DNA of 64,000 nt from Odiellus spinosus. Lineage: Eukaryota; Arthropoda; Arachnida; Opiliones; Phalangiidae. Positions within the stretch are counted from its first letter, which is position 1. Every line of letters begins with the position of its first letter. Shown piece after piece: positions 46,401 through 56,910 of this stretch. The stretch spans positions 8,152,601 to 8,216,600 of the forward strand of contig OY987237.1 in assembly GCA_963920705.1 (NCBI GenBank), written 5' to 3'. The notes beneath the pieces were generated by a model. It was not told where the DNA came from. It saw only the letters and a program-made list of their open reading frames with translations, and searched no databases. Position numbers and translations under genes: made by a program.

Positions 46401-48113
46401 ACATTTGAATTAAAAAATGTTATTTAAAATATTCGCTAAATAAACTCCCCTAAATAAATTGTTAAGGACATTTTAAAAAATATGAATAACTTTATCAGAA
46501 AAGATTTTAAATGAATTCCCAGAGGGTCGCACTTTCAATTCTTACGATACTTATGATTGGACAAGCCAAAATTTATCCCGCAAACATCTAAATCGAACGA
46601 TATATTTCGAAACTGTAGAAACAAGGGCGTGAAACGACTTTTGAAAGTTTTTTCGCGAATTTTCTTTTTTATTCCAAATCTTTGGAGAATTTCAAACCAA
46701 TGGTATAGAACTCTTTTCTCTTAGGAAATCTCAAATCTCGTTGAGAAAAAGAGAAGGAATTTTTTTTTCCGCAATGCCCTCTATATGCCTCTTATATGTA
46801 AATTCATATTCTCCATTTGAAAAATGTCGTCGAGAGCGAGTTAAAAGGATTCGTCGGGTTGATCCTTTGTCTGTCTATATATATTAAAAAAAAATGCTTC
46901 AGGCGCAGCCCCGTAATCCAACATAATTGGATGAAAATTAAAGGAATGAAAACTCTATATGGAAATAAATATTTTAAATTGAAATTATAAAACATAAGAA
47001 CAGTCGTGAACTAATTTCAATTAATATCTATAGTATAAACAGGAACTTGCAGAGAACACCAATCGCGAGAAATCAATTTATTTAATCACGTGATAGTATT
47101 AGTATCAATATAGTTGGATTTTGTTGAGAATCGAATCTAGCTTGATTTTTTTTTTTTTTTTTTTTTTGAGTAAATCCTTAGAAAGCGCGAAAATAAATCT
47201 CGTAAAAAAGTCAAAAGCAATTCGTTAAAACAACTAAAGCCTTTTTTATATACCCTAAAATAAAAATACCTTTAAAAACAAAAAGTGCCTAAGCCTTAAA
47301 CTTTAAACAACCTTTAACCTTTTACGAAAAGAAAAGAAAAACAGGTTAAAGAAATCCTTTCCTGTACAAAGTAAAGAAAAAAATAGAATCAAAGAAAATC
47401 AGAGAAATCCAGACAACAGATCCAGCTTTATCCTAGTTTTTACAACGAAATAAAACTCCATGCAATCCCCGTAGATTTCTTGACTTGCTTTTTTTTGGGG
47501 AAGGGGGCCTCTTATAGACTCAGAGTTTTCTCTATTTTCACCTTACTCAGTTACAACTTTGAAATAAAAACTTAAAACGCTGTTTGTAATTGGAATTTAG
47601 GTGTCTTCAAAGTATAATAATTATTTTATAATAATTAGATTTCACATCACATCCTTATAAAGATGTCTATACAATGTGATTGAATCTTATTCTGATATCT
47701 ACAATAAATAGAATAACTAATAAGGCTCGGAGAATCCAAAAATATAGTGTATATTTATTACTATTGTGGTTTTTTTAACGATTTTTCCGAAAATGATACT
47801 CAAATGTTAAGAAAGTTCGTCTGGATTCTGGGGGCTATGGGGTAGCAAAGTTACTCGAGCCATGATTGAGCTAAGGAGCCTCGATATGGAATGCCTATCA
47901 TCTTTCGAGAATTCAGCTCCTGGATGCGGGCTTTTCCCTGAACACCAAAGCGCTGCGCGGGAAGCATTTTCACAGGGGCCCATAGAAAACAATGTAAAAC
48001 TAAATGGTAGGCTATCATTTGAATGACCAATTTACGCGAAATTTGTCTGAATCTAACATCTACATCATAATGGTACGTATTTTTTATGGAACATTTCCTG
48101 AAATATTAGGTTC
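46401..48113. other. Stretch without recognised gene; GC-richer block at 47.8-48.0 kb
   Basis: A 22-base T run is at 47146-47167. The block at about 47815-47995 is much GC-richer than its surroundings (GCTGCGCGGGAAGCATTTTC, GGGGCCCATAGAAAAC) and looks like an unclassified interspersed repeat, but no second copy is in the window. Confidence 0.4.
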
Positions 48114-48293
48114 AAGACTGTTTTTGAACAATTTCCAAATTCCCTGACTCTTTTTGAACAATTTCCAAATTCCCTGACTCTTTTTGAACAATTTCCAAAT
48201 TCCCTGACTATTTTTGAACAATTTCCAAATTCCCTGACTCTTTTTGAACAATTTCCAAATTCCCTGATTATTTTTGAACAATTTCCTCATTCC
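48114..48293. repeat. 30-bp tandem repeat (TTTTTGAACAATTTCCAAAT + TCCCTGACTC), about 6 copies
   Basis: Near-identical units with CTC/CTA/TTA variation at the unit end. The TTCCCTGAC word and the downstream TTTTCCAGGGTTTCCCAGGT and CTGTGGCAATTTTG near 48353-48384 echo the interior and right end of the element at 26902. Confidence 0.9.
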
Positions 48294-50569
48294 CGCATTT
48301 TTGAAAATTTATCTGACATTCTAATTATAATCATTTTGTAATCCCTTTACTTTTCCAGGGTTTCCCAGGTCTGTGGCAATTTTGCTCTTCGAAACTTTAA
48401 TTGATGAAAATATATCACCAAAAGCGAAATGCGCTTTAACCAAAAAGGTACATCGAATATTCTACAAATCGAAAAAACTATCCACGAAAGTATCAACTAA
48501 CCGCCTCTCCGGATACCGTTTTAGCACATTCCTATACCCTTGACCTTGTTCCTAAAACAGGGACTACTTGTTTGGTAAATGTATAGCTATCGATTGGGCA
48601 CGGTATTTTCCACTTTCCCTCCTTCAACGGCTCATACACTCATCGGGTCTCTTCTCTCCTGCTGGACCTAAAAAAAAAGTAGGACCCTTTTCCGGCCGGG
48701 GAGAAGAAAAAAAATATCGCTAGAACCATAAGCCAGCGATTGAAGGCAGTTTGTATTTGGAACGGACCTTCCTATATATATATATTTTCCCGTTCAGCAG
48801 TCCCTGGCCACCTTGTGTAGCTTCCAGTTTTTCCCACTTTTCCTAGTTTCCGCGCGTTTTTCCAGTTGAGCCCTATGTCCGAATCCCAATGTCCCTAGTG
48901 AAGCATTATAATACCTTCTTGCAAGGTCTCCTACACCCGGCCACCACCGCAAAACGAGAAAAATCCAGCGTTTATACGATGAGAAAAAAAAAGAAAGCCT
49001 CAACCTCAAACCAATCTCAAGCTTTTGAAAGTCCGAATGGAAGCTAAACAATCATGACACGCATATTCATAACTTTAAAAGTTTTCCTAGATCTTTAAAA
49101 CTTCCAAATCCTTTGCAAATTTCACAAAATCCCTTTTTCTTTAAAGCGAAATAACTTTCCCTTTATATTTCATCTATATTTGGAATATTTGAAATTAAAC
49201 TCCATAACCAATCAGGGGCGTTTCGATAATTCAACGTAGAGAAAAATATCGGAGTGAGCGAGGAATTTAAAATGAATTTGATATATTTAATCACCAAGAA
49301 GCACGAGATTTTTTTTAGATAATTAGTAAAATAAAATCCTATTTACAAAAAAATTCAAAAAAAATGAATTCTTTGATTAAGCATGAGGATTGAAATATCA
49401 TCGATATTTTAATTCAATTCAAAGGTTATACCTCACATTAGGACTTTAAATAAACGTATAGTTTTTGGTGCCGAAACCCGTGAAATATTTCCCTTCCTCG
49501 TGGAGTCTAAACCTACACAAATTGTTCTCGGTTTTGTTGGTTATTTTTTTCGCCGGTCGGTTTGATGTGAAAACCAATTTAGAAGATTGAGGGTTAAAAG
49601 GTTTTCCTTGCCTCCTTCGCCCCTTTTTGGTCCACCCCTTGATTGCGTGGCGATCCCTTTCTACTTATAGACAATTTCAACCCAAGGTTCAGTGGCCTAG
49701 AGTTAGCCTTTTCCCTAAACTTACAATTCTAACGTAAGCAAAAGCGACCAACGGGACGGCACTAGGCTTTAAGCGATTAAGTCTAAACAGGTATCCTTAG
49801 ACAATTTCAACACGAATCTTGAGCTATTACGTGCCAGCCTTTACTAAGTGTAAGGTTCTATAATACAATCAAAGGAGGGATAAACAGTACACCAGCTTTT
49901 TGCCAAAAAGGTCTTTGTAACTAAAGTAATAGAATAGATTACTCGGCGTCCTTATTTTCTTTCTATTAGGGAAGCTTCGGACTTTGGATAGATTACGATA
50001 GCTTTTGTTTAACTAAGGAAAATAAGGTTTTTCTTTCGTTTTCTGTCTTGACGGCTAAATGTTTTTATTGCATACTAAGTAGGTATCGGATTATATGTAT
50101 GGGCAAGTATAATTGGAGCAAATAAGCACTATCGGTGATAAGATTCTTAAGTGGGTTTTTCGTACGATTAATCTGTTTTTAATTTTGAAAGTTTGACACT
50201 TCGTGCACGCTCGCTTGTCTTGTTTTTGCGAGTCTGGGTAATTAACTTTGCAAAATAATGGGTCATTGAAAAAAACGAGACTTGATGTTGCTTCGCGCGT
50301 AAATTGGATCAACTAGCTAAAGAAGAAAGTTTTTGAAAGTGAATTAGGAAGAAAAGTTTTGTTTTAAAACTTTCAAGTTTCGGATTAAAACACTAATCTC
50401 GAGTATATAGTTTGTTAGAAAGTAATTTCGCGTTTTAAATTTAACAGTACGAAGAGTAACGTCATTTATAATAAAATAAAAGTAATTTGGAATTAATTTT
50501 GGCAGGATTGAATAAAATTACATAAAACTAAGGAGTATGACGAATATTATTAAGATATTTGACGACGTT
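48294..50569. other. Long stretch without recognised gene
   Basis: No repeats or domains seen. Short frames near 48794-49051 and 50091-50312 are unsupported. Confidence 0.4.
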
Positions 50570-50885
50570 TTACATAACATTAAGGAATTTAACGTAGTTG
50601 TATTCCATGATATTAATAATTGTGAAGTTGGGTTCCATAATATTCATAAATGTGACGTCACATTCCATAATATTCATAAATGTGACGTCACATTCCGTAA
50701 TATTCATAAATGTGACGTCACATTCCGTAATATTCATAAATGTGACGTCACATTCCATAATATTCAGAAATTTGACGTCATATTCTATAATAATTCACAA
50801 AATTATCAATTTGACCTCGTAGTCCATAACATTAAGAAATTTGACCTCCTAGTCCATAACCTTAAGAAATTTGACGTCATATTAT
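50570..50885. repeat. 30-bp tandem repeat carrying TGACGTCA palindromes
   Basis: The unit is ATTCATAAATGTGACGTCAC followed by ATTCCATAAT. The four central copies are near identical, and flanking ones decay (TTTGACCTCCTAGTCCATAAC). The 8-base palindrome TGACGTCA occurs six times, at 50653, 50683, 50713, 50743, 50773 and 50872. It matches the consensus CRE bound by CREB/ATF factors. As 30 is a multiple of three, frames stay open on both strands, including a 236-codon frame that runs on through the adjacent MITE; I do not regard it as a gene. Confidence 0.92.
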
Positions 50886-51202
50886 CAAGAATCCATTCAG
50901 GTTCCATAAGAATATGGGATCATAGCTTTAGCATCTGGTACCATCCTCCCAAACTTTGTAACAAAGGTTCGTCTGCAATTTTCGCAACATTTGTACGCTT
51001 AGATCTTTTTTCGGTCGGCTCCATTTTTATTACCCAAAATATTATGTCAAGGTCGTTAGTGGAGCGGGTTAATAATATAATGTCAGGAGCGATTTACTTG
51101 AAAAATCGATTCGAAGCGGACGAACTTTTGCTACAAAGTTTGGGAGGATGGGTATTGAATCGCGGCCCTCCCATATTCTTATGGAACCTGAATGGATTCT
51201 TG
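50886..51202 (-). mobile_element. 317-bp MITE family B, copy 2 (inverted)
   Basis: Same ends as the copy at 20976, opposite orientation. Flanks ATATTAT and ATAGTAT are a 7-bp TSD with one mismatch. It sits exactly at the right edge of the TGACGTCA array. Confidence 0.92.
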
Positions 51203-52030
51203 ATAGTATTAATGTTGATAATTATATTTAAAGAAGAAACATACTAGTGGAAATAGTGGAGTTAAGTTTGTATTAAAAATATTCAGTCAAATTCTATAAA
51301 AATATGATTTCCATAATACGGACCATTTGGTCCAAAGGAGGTACATGAGCGGAAAACCAATTCTAGACTTTATAACCCACGCCACGTCCAATCCTTTAGA
51401 AACATTATTTTGATTGAATTGACGAACTCAATTAAAGTATGGAAAATCCAGTTAAAATTGATAAACAGCGTGAGATCAGCGCCCCTAACTAGCGTTTTAA
51501 AATTCGGACAAGACTAGCTCCGGCCCCTATCTTTGAAATACAAAAGCTTATACACCTATATAACAAAAGGCTTTAGCATCGTTAAAAACAGCGTTCGATC
51601 AAATCAAAGGGAGTCTTGACACGTGAAAGGGAACAGCGTATAGACACACACACAAATAAAATAGAAGCCATAAAACCCACCAACCCTAATAAGGAATCCA
51701 ATCTTATATTTAACCACGTAATTGCCAAACATAAGGATCGATCGTCACATAGAGCTTGGGTGTGGCAACCCAGCTCGTAAATCCAAAGACTAATTTATTC
51801 TTACTAGTCCGCTTGAGGTAGTTTATCCGTTTTTAGCTTCAATATACATTTATAAGGAAAATTCTTAGGCCTTGTTTTCGTGAGAGCGATATTTCTAGCG
51901 ATTTATCAATGAGCGACTCAAAAAGATAGCCGAGATATCGCGCTTTTTCGCGATGTTTTAGTGTTTTTCTCGTTAATTGCTTTCTCATTTATTTTATCCG
52001 TAACCCTGAATATTCCTAGAAGAACCTGAA
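51203..52030. other. Stretch without recognised gene
   Basis: No feature identified between the family B MITE and the CGCGTTTTCAATC repeat. Confidence 0.4.
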
Positions 52031-52178
52031 GCTCCGTTTTCAATCGTTTCCTTTCGCTTTTCCAAGAGAAGCTTATACCAAATTCATTTAAATATCCGCT
52101 TTTTATGTCATTTGAAATCTGTTAACGTGGATTAAACGAAAAGCTCGGTTTAAGCTCCACCTTTGCTCGATTCTTGGC

Positions 52179-52213
<35 letters not shown>

Positions 52214-52230
52214 ATTCTTGAAAACGCGCC
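52031..52230. mobile_element. MITE-like repeat with GCGCGTTTTCAATC ends, copy 1
   Basis: The left GCTCCGTTTTCAATCG and right CTTGAAAACGCGCC form an imperfect inverted repeat. The inner AAACGAAAAGCTCGGTT and GCTCGATTCTTGGCGC match the copy at 63251. A 32-base A run (52181-52212) has expanded within it. No TSD could be fixed. Confidence 0.55.
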
Positions 52231-52704
52231 TTTAGTTAGTAAATCTTTGAATACAAGAGTGGCTGGATTTAGATTTTAAAAACCATGGACTGAGTCACTG
52301 AGGGTTGGTGGATTTTAACTTCTATAACTCTCCTATAGGTCAAATCTACATCCTGTTCGAATTGTATAAGTTATAATGGAATGATCTTGGGGGAAATAAA
52401 ATAAACATGTACCCCGATATTTATAGCTAAATTCATCCGTATCTTTGTATATATTGACTAAAAAAAAAATGGTAGTTAAATGCAAACGAATTATCAAATG
52501 AAGGTATATGCCTTTGTTCTCTCTCTCTCTTTACATTAAACCCCTCCTCACATAACAAACCCTATTAAATATTTACGCTGAATAGAAAATTAATCACTCG
52601 AAAATACCCCACCCTATTTTACACCCCGCGTCTTTTCTCGATGCTTAAAGGGAAAGTTCCACGTTTTAATCAAAATTTTAACTGACGCAAAGTGCAAGAG
52701 ACAC
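52231..52704. other. Stretch without recognised gene
   Basis: A CTCTCTCTCT tract lies at about 52520-52531. A TTAAAGGGAAAGTTCC word at 52645 may be a lone TTAA-type terminus. Confidence 0.4.
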
Positions 52705-53142
52705 TTAAAAGTTTTATGGTTGCCTCAAAAATGAAAATAAACTAAACCACGTACGATTTTTTAATCGATTCCTTATCGTTTAAATAGGCCTTACCGACAA
52801 ATAAAAAGTTTACAAAACAAATATTAAACTAGAAACAACTTTAAAACGTACCCGCAAAATAGGCTTAGCCGGATTCATGGAGATTGCCTCCGTGTAAGGT
52901 CTAGCGACCAATGAGCGAAGGCATGTCGTTCTCTCGAGCTCCAAGAGACTTACACTCGGGTTCGATTGGTCGCTAGACCTTATACGCGAGGTAATCCCGC
53001 TAAGCCTATTTTCCTTGTAAGTTTTAAATTTATTTTTAGTTTAATATTTGTTCGAAATTTTTTTCACTAGTGGATTAAGCCAATTTAAACAATAAGGAAT
53101 CGATAAAAAATCACTTGCTCTCAGGTTGCATCCTCCCTTTAA
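52705..53142. mobile_element. TTAA-type MITE, family 2 copy D (longest copy)
   Basis: The right end TTGCATCCTCCCTTTAA and the AATAAGGAATCGATAAAAAA block are clear. The left arm has TTAATCGATTCCTTATCGTT and AAATAGGCCTTACCGAC, but its outermost part is diverged, so the left border at TTAAAAGTTTTATGG is less sure. The interior shows AATAGGCTTAGCCGGATTCA, AGGTCTAGCGACCAATGAGC and inverted partners. Confidence 0.8.
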
Positions 53143-53743
53143 AGGGAAAATGGACTTTTCATTATTATCAACAAAAAAAAAAGGTTTTGATTTTTTCCAT
53201 CGGGCTAACCTTTAAAATTGTGGAAAAATTCTTATATTCATAATTTAAAAAGCTGTTCTATTTTTAGCTTGTAGATTTCCATTTAAAATATATGAAGTGC
53301 CTAAAATAATGTAGAACTATCCCCTTAAATATCACCCTCGCCCGTAAACTGTAAAATTTTAGATAGGCAGCTGTTTAACTTTTCCAAGATTCTCATCCTA
53401 TATAATTTTCCCTTCTGCTTCCAGAGCATATGTATTTTTAGTCTATTCAAACTTGAGAGGGAAGCATTCTCAAAGCTAGGCTTCTTTTATTTCTAAGTAA
53501 ACAATTCAAAGAAGTAACGGGCCGTCTAGCTTAGAACTCGCTGCCAATTTAAGTTGAAATAAATTATATAACTTCGGACTACGAAAAGCTGGATATGTTC
53601 GCGAATATTTTGTTAAAGTTATAATTTATAGTTGCGTAAGGTTGGAGAGGGTTGGGTGTTAAGATTTGTATAATATTAAAGAATTAGTAACGCGATTTTT
53701 TAGGGAATTCTTAATTTGATTTAATTTATTTTATAGTTCATTA
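53143..53743. other. Stretch without recognised gene
   Basis: AT-rich; nothing recognised. Confidence 0.4.
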
Positions 53744-53913
53744 TAGAGATCGGGGTTTGGACAAGATAATCCACAAATATCAGTTAATCATAAAAAATAA
53801 TCGGTTAAATATTTGCGATTACATTGGATTTATCATAGACTTGTCGCGGATAATTTCAAATTATGAATAGAGATAAAATAATCAGAAAAAGCTTGTCCAA
53901 ACCCCGACCCCTA
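53744..53913. mobile_element. hAT-type MITE, copy at 53.7 kb
   Basis: The ends TAGAGATCGGGGTTTGGACA and TTGTCCAAACCCCGACCCCTA. Flanks GTTCATTA and GTTCAAAT share five leading bases, a decayed or partial 8-bp duplication. The interior holds TTTATCATAGACTTGTCGCG and AATTTCAAATTATGAATA, as in the other copies. Confidence 0.88.
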
Positions 53914-54000
53914 GTTCAAATTTTTCTCAAAGTTTTGTTATTAATTAAAAATTTTCATGTTTTCCAAGAAAAGTTCATAAGTTTTAGCCCAAAAACCAAT

Positions 54001-54265
54001 CCCAATGAATTTATTATCAACGTCCAATATTTTCCATGAAAAGTCCATAAATTTTAGCCCAAAAACCAATCCCAATGAATTTTTATCAACGTCCAATATT
54101 TCCCAAGAAAAGCCCAAAAACCAATCCCAATGAATGTTTTATCAACGTCCAATATTTTCCATGAAAAGTCCATAAGTTTTAGCCCAAAAACCAATCCCAA
54201 TGAGTTTTTTATCAACGTCCAATGTTTCCCATGAAATATCCACGAGTTTTAGCCCAAAACCAGTT
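54001..54265. repeat. 70-bp tandem repeat (CCCAATGAATTTATTATCAA), about 4 copies
   Basis: Units begin near 54001, 54071, 54126 and 54196. The third-unit spacing is 55 because a CCATAAATTTTA-containing segment is missing. Shared words are CGTCCAATATTTTCCATGAA and TTTTAGCCCAAAAACCAAT. Weak similarity extends to about 53945 on the left. Confidence 0.88.
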
Positions 54266-56910
54266 TCTCTGACTCTCTCATCAGAAGATTTTCAATGTTT
54301 TCCTTAAAATGTAAATCATTTTGAATCCCATAACCCATTCCCGGTGATATTTCAATTTTAACTTACAAGTAAGTATATGAATGTAAACATTGTTTCTAAA
54401 CATCGCGTTATTAAGTCTTTATATCGTTACATCGATCGTCTATCATTAATCTTTACTTCACGAACAAATTTCAAATTTTTCAAAGTTTAAACTTCCTTAT
54501 ATAGCTCGGGGAGTGGCGCGTCATGAGAACGGAAACTTTCTCGCGAGTTCGCAGTGTTCCTCCTTTGGGAGAAGAAGGATAAGGGTGGGTTCCCAACGAT
54601 TAAAGTTAAACATCCTTTTAAAAATGTCTTCCCCTATCTCTTAACATATACCACTGGCTCTTTCTTACGTACACGTCTCCCGCGACTTCCAATCTAACCT
54701 AAAGGAGTTACAAAGGGCTTGTTATTAAGCTCCTCTTTAGCTGTCAGTCATTCCCAAGTATATACTTTCTCTTTTATTTTATAGTAGAGGAGATTTATCA
54801 GAAATAAATAATAAGGAGAAGTGAAACACTAATCAGAAACTTCCTTCTATAGAAATGAGAAAATTGAAGGGGGTCCCGTGTTAGCTTTTATCTTAATCTA
54901 CGCAATTACAATTGAAGTCTAATCAAAATCCAATTGGAGGGAAGATTAAGAATAAACCGAGGGTTATTCATATCAAATGAATATTGTTTCTGGCTGCGTA
55001 CGAGTTTTAATCTGCTCGTTAGTGCATAACTTAAGCCGCGTTCATACATAGACCTAAATGCGTTTCGATTCCAATAACTGGTTATCACACCAACGTGAGA
55101 AATCAGTTCGTGCTGATTCGGGAAGCAATTTGCGGGTCAAGCCGCTTCAGTTCAATAGGCTTTGAAGATAACGAGACGGGGAGATAAATTTGTTTACAAA
55201 TCCTAAAGCAACACATATAAAATTATACCTAATATCAAAAATAACTAACCAACGAGTTACAAACACGATTTCATAATTATTTATCATTTTTAAATTCTGG
55301 ACATTTTTTAAAACGACACTAAGCCTTGGCTTAGGTCGAACCGAGGTGAGCCGACTTGTCAGCGTTGTGAACTAGGGAAAAAAGAAAAAGCTTCGTACCG
55401 GTTTGGAAAACGATTATGCCCTCAAGTATGAACAAGGCTTAATGCGTTATAAAGAGTTTCTAACTTCTCCTATTATCTCTTTCTGGGTATATGGTAAGTA
55501 CATATCACCCAGTGAGTACTCAATTATATATTCATTACCGTCTTTTAATCGTCGCGTATGTCCAAACTCAAAGGAAGGAAAGCTCTCGCTTGCCGCTTTA
55601 TATTATATCGACTTTTGTATTTTACCCTGGGCAAAGAGGTACAGTAAACTATAACCCCAGCATGCTAGGCTAGTTGTTCATCGTACTACGGTGAATATAA
55701 TGGAATATTAGAATCATGGGATTTTATACGCGCTTTGAGTATCTACAACGTTTATTCGGATTAGGCTTATGGTTTTACGTAAGAACCCTAACTCCTATCT
55801 CCGGCTGTTCCCCAGCCGCGCGATTTTCTTCATTTTTTCGCTACAAAACGCCTGGAACTGATGGCTTCTCCTGTTTCAAGGGAAAGTCTTGGAATATATT
55901 CTTTAAAACTTTCTTATAAGACAAATTTCATGTCAGTCCAGAACCGGATTAAGGGGGTAGCAACGAGGGCACGTATCCTAAGCCTCGTAATTTCGGAAGC
56001 CCACAAAATCCTAAAATTATATACCCTTTTTTTTTTAGAGTTCTTTACACTCATTTTGTAATTTTATTGGTCTTTACTCTTGAGCAAAATCAACTCCACT
56101 TAATCCGGGGCTGGGTCAATCCATGCGGTTGGATTTAGGAATCCAATAATTCCAATAAATTCTTTATACGCATCATTATAAATTAAATTTTTGCGTGAGA
56201 GTCGTTCTTTAACTAAAGTTAAGGGAAAAGGTCCGGAGGCAGAGTTAACTTCTGACTAAAATCTAAAAATCTATATGGCCAGGGGGAGAGAGGGTCTGAA
56301 TGCCTGAGAGGGTGGTTGAAAGTATTTGATTGATATGCTATACAAATTTTCATTTCCTTCAATCTCTGGTCTTGAAATGCTCCCCGTTGATTTCTCGTAT
56401 AGAATCTTGTGTAAGAGACTTCTAGTCTTTGTTATACGTATTTTATTCATACGTTATTCAAAGGAAGTTATCAAAGATTAGTTTTTCATACACGAGGTTT
56501 AACATCGTACACCAATCCGCCTCAAGTTTCCCTTTATAATGACAACTCTGCTCGAACCTAAGTTTACATATATAAGGTCGTTATCGTTATGGAAAAAAAA
56601 AAACGATGTAGTAGAAAAGTCCTATGTCGTGAGGTTATTTATATTTCTGATGGCATCCTCGTTTGTCTTCGTATATATTGAGAGGTTAAAAAGGTACACA
56701 GAGATTCTTGGCTTTTCTGTATATTTTATTCTATCTCGATATGACAGCTAACGTGAGGTTAGGTTATATTTACTTCTGTTAGTAATCAATGATAGAAATA
56801 ACGTTAGCCTAGCTTTCAACGTACTGCCAAATCAACGTGGAAAAAAATCTTGGGAGGTTATAGGCCCCAAGATTGAATTTCGCGAAATTAATTGGATTTA
56901 AAATTATTCG
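54266..56910. other. Long stretch without recognised gene
   Basis: Several 60-83 codon frames (55403-56061, 56539-56751) overlap in different phases and lack domains. No repeats identified. Confidence 0.4.
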
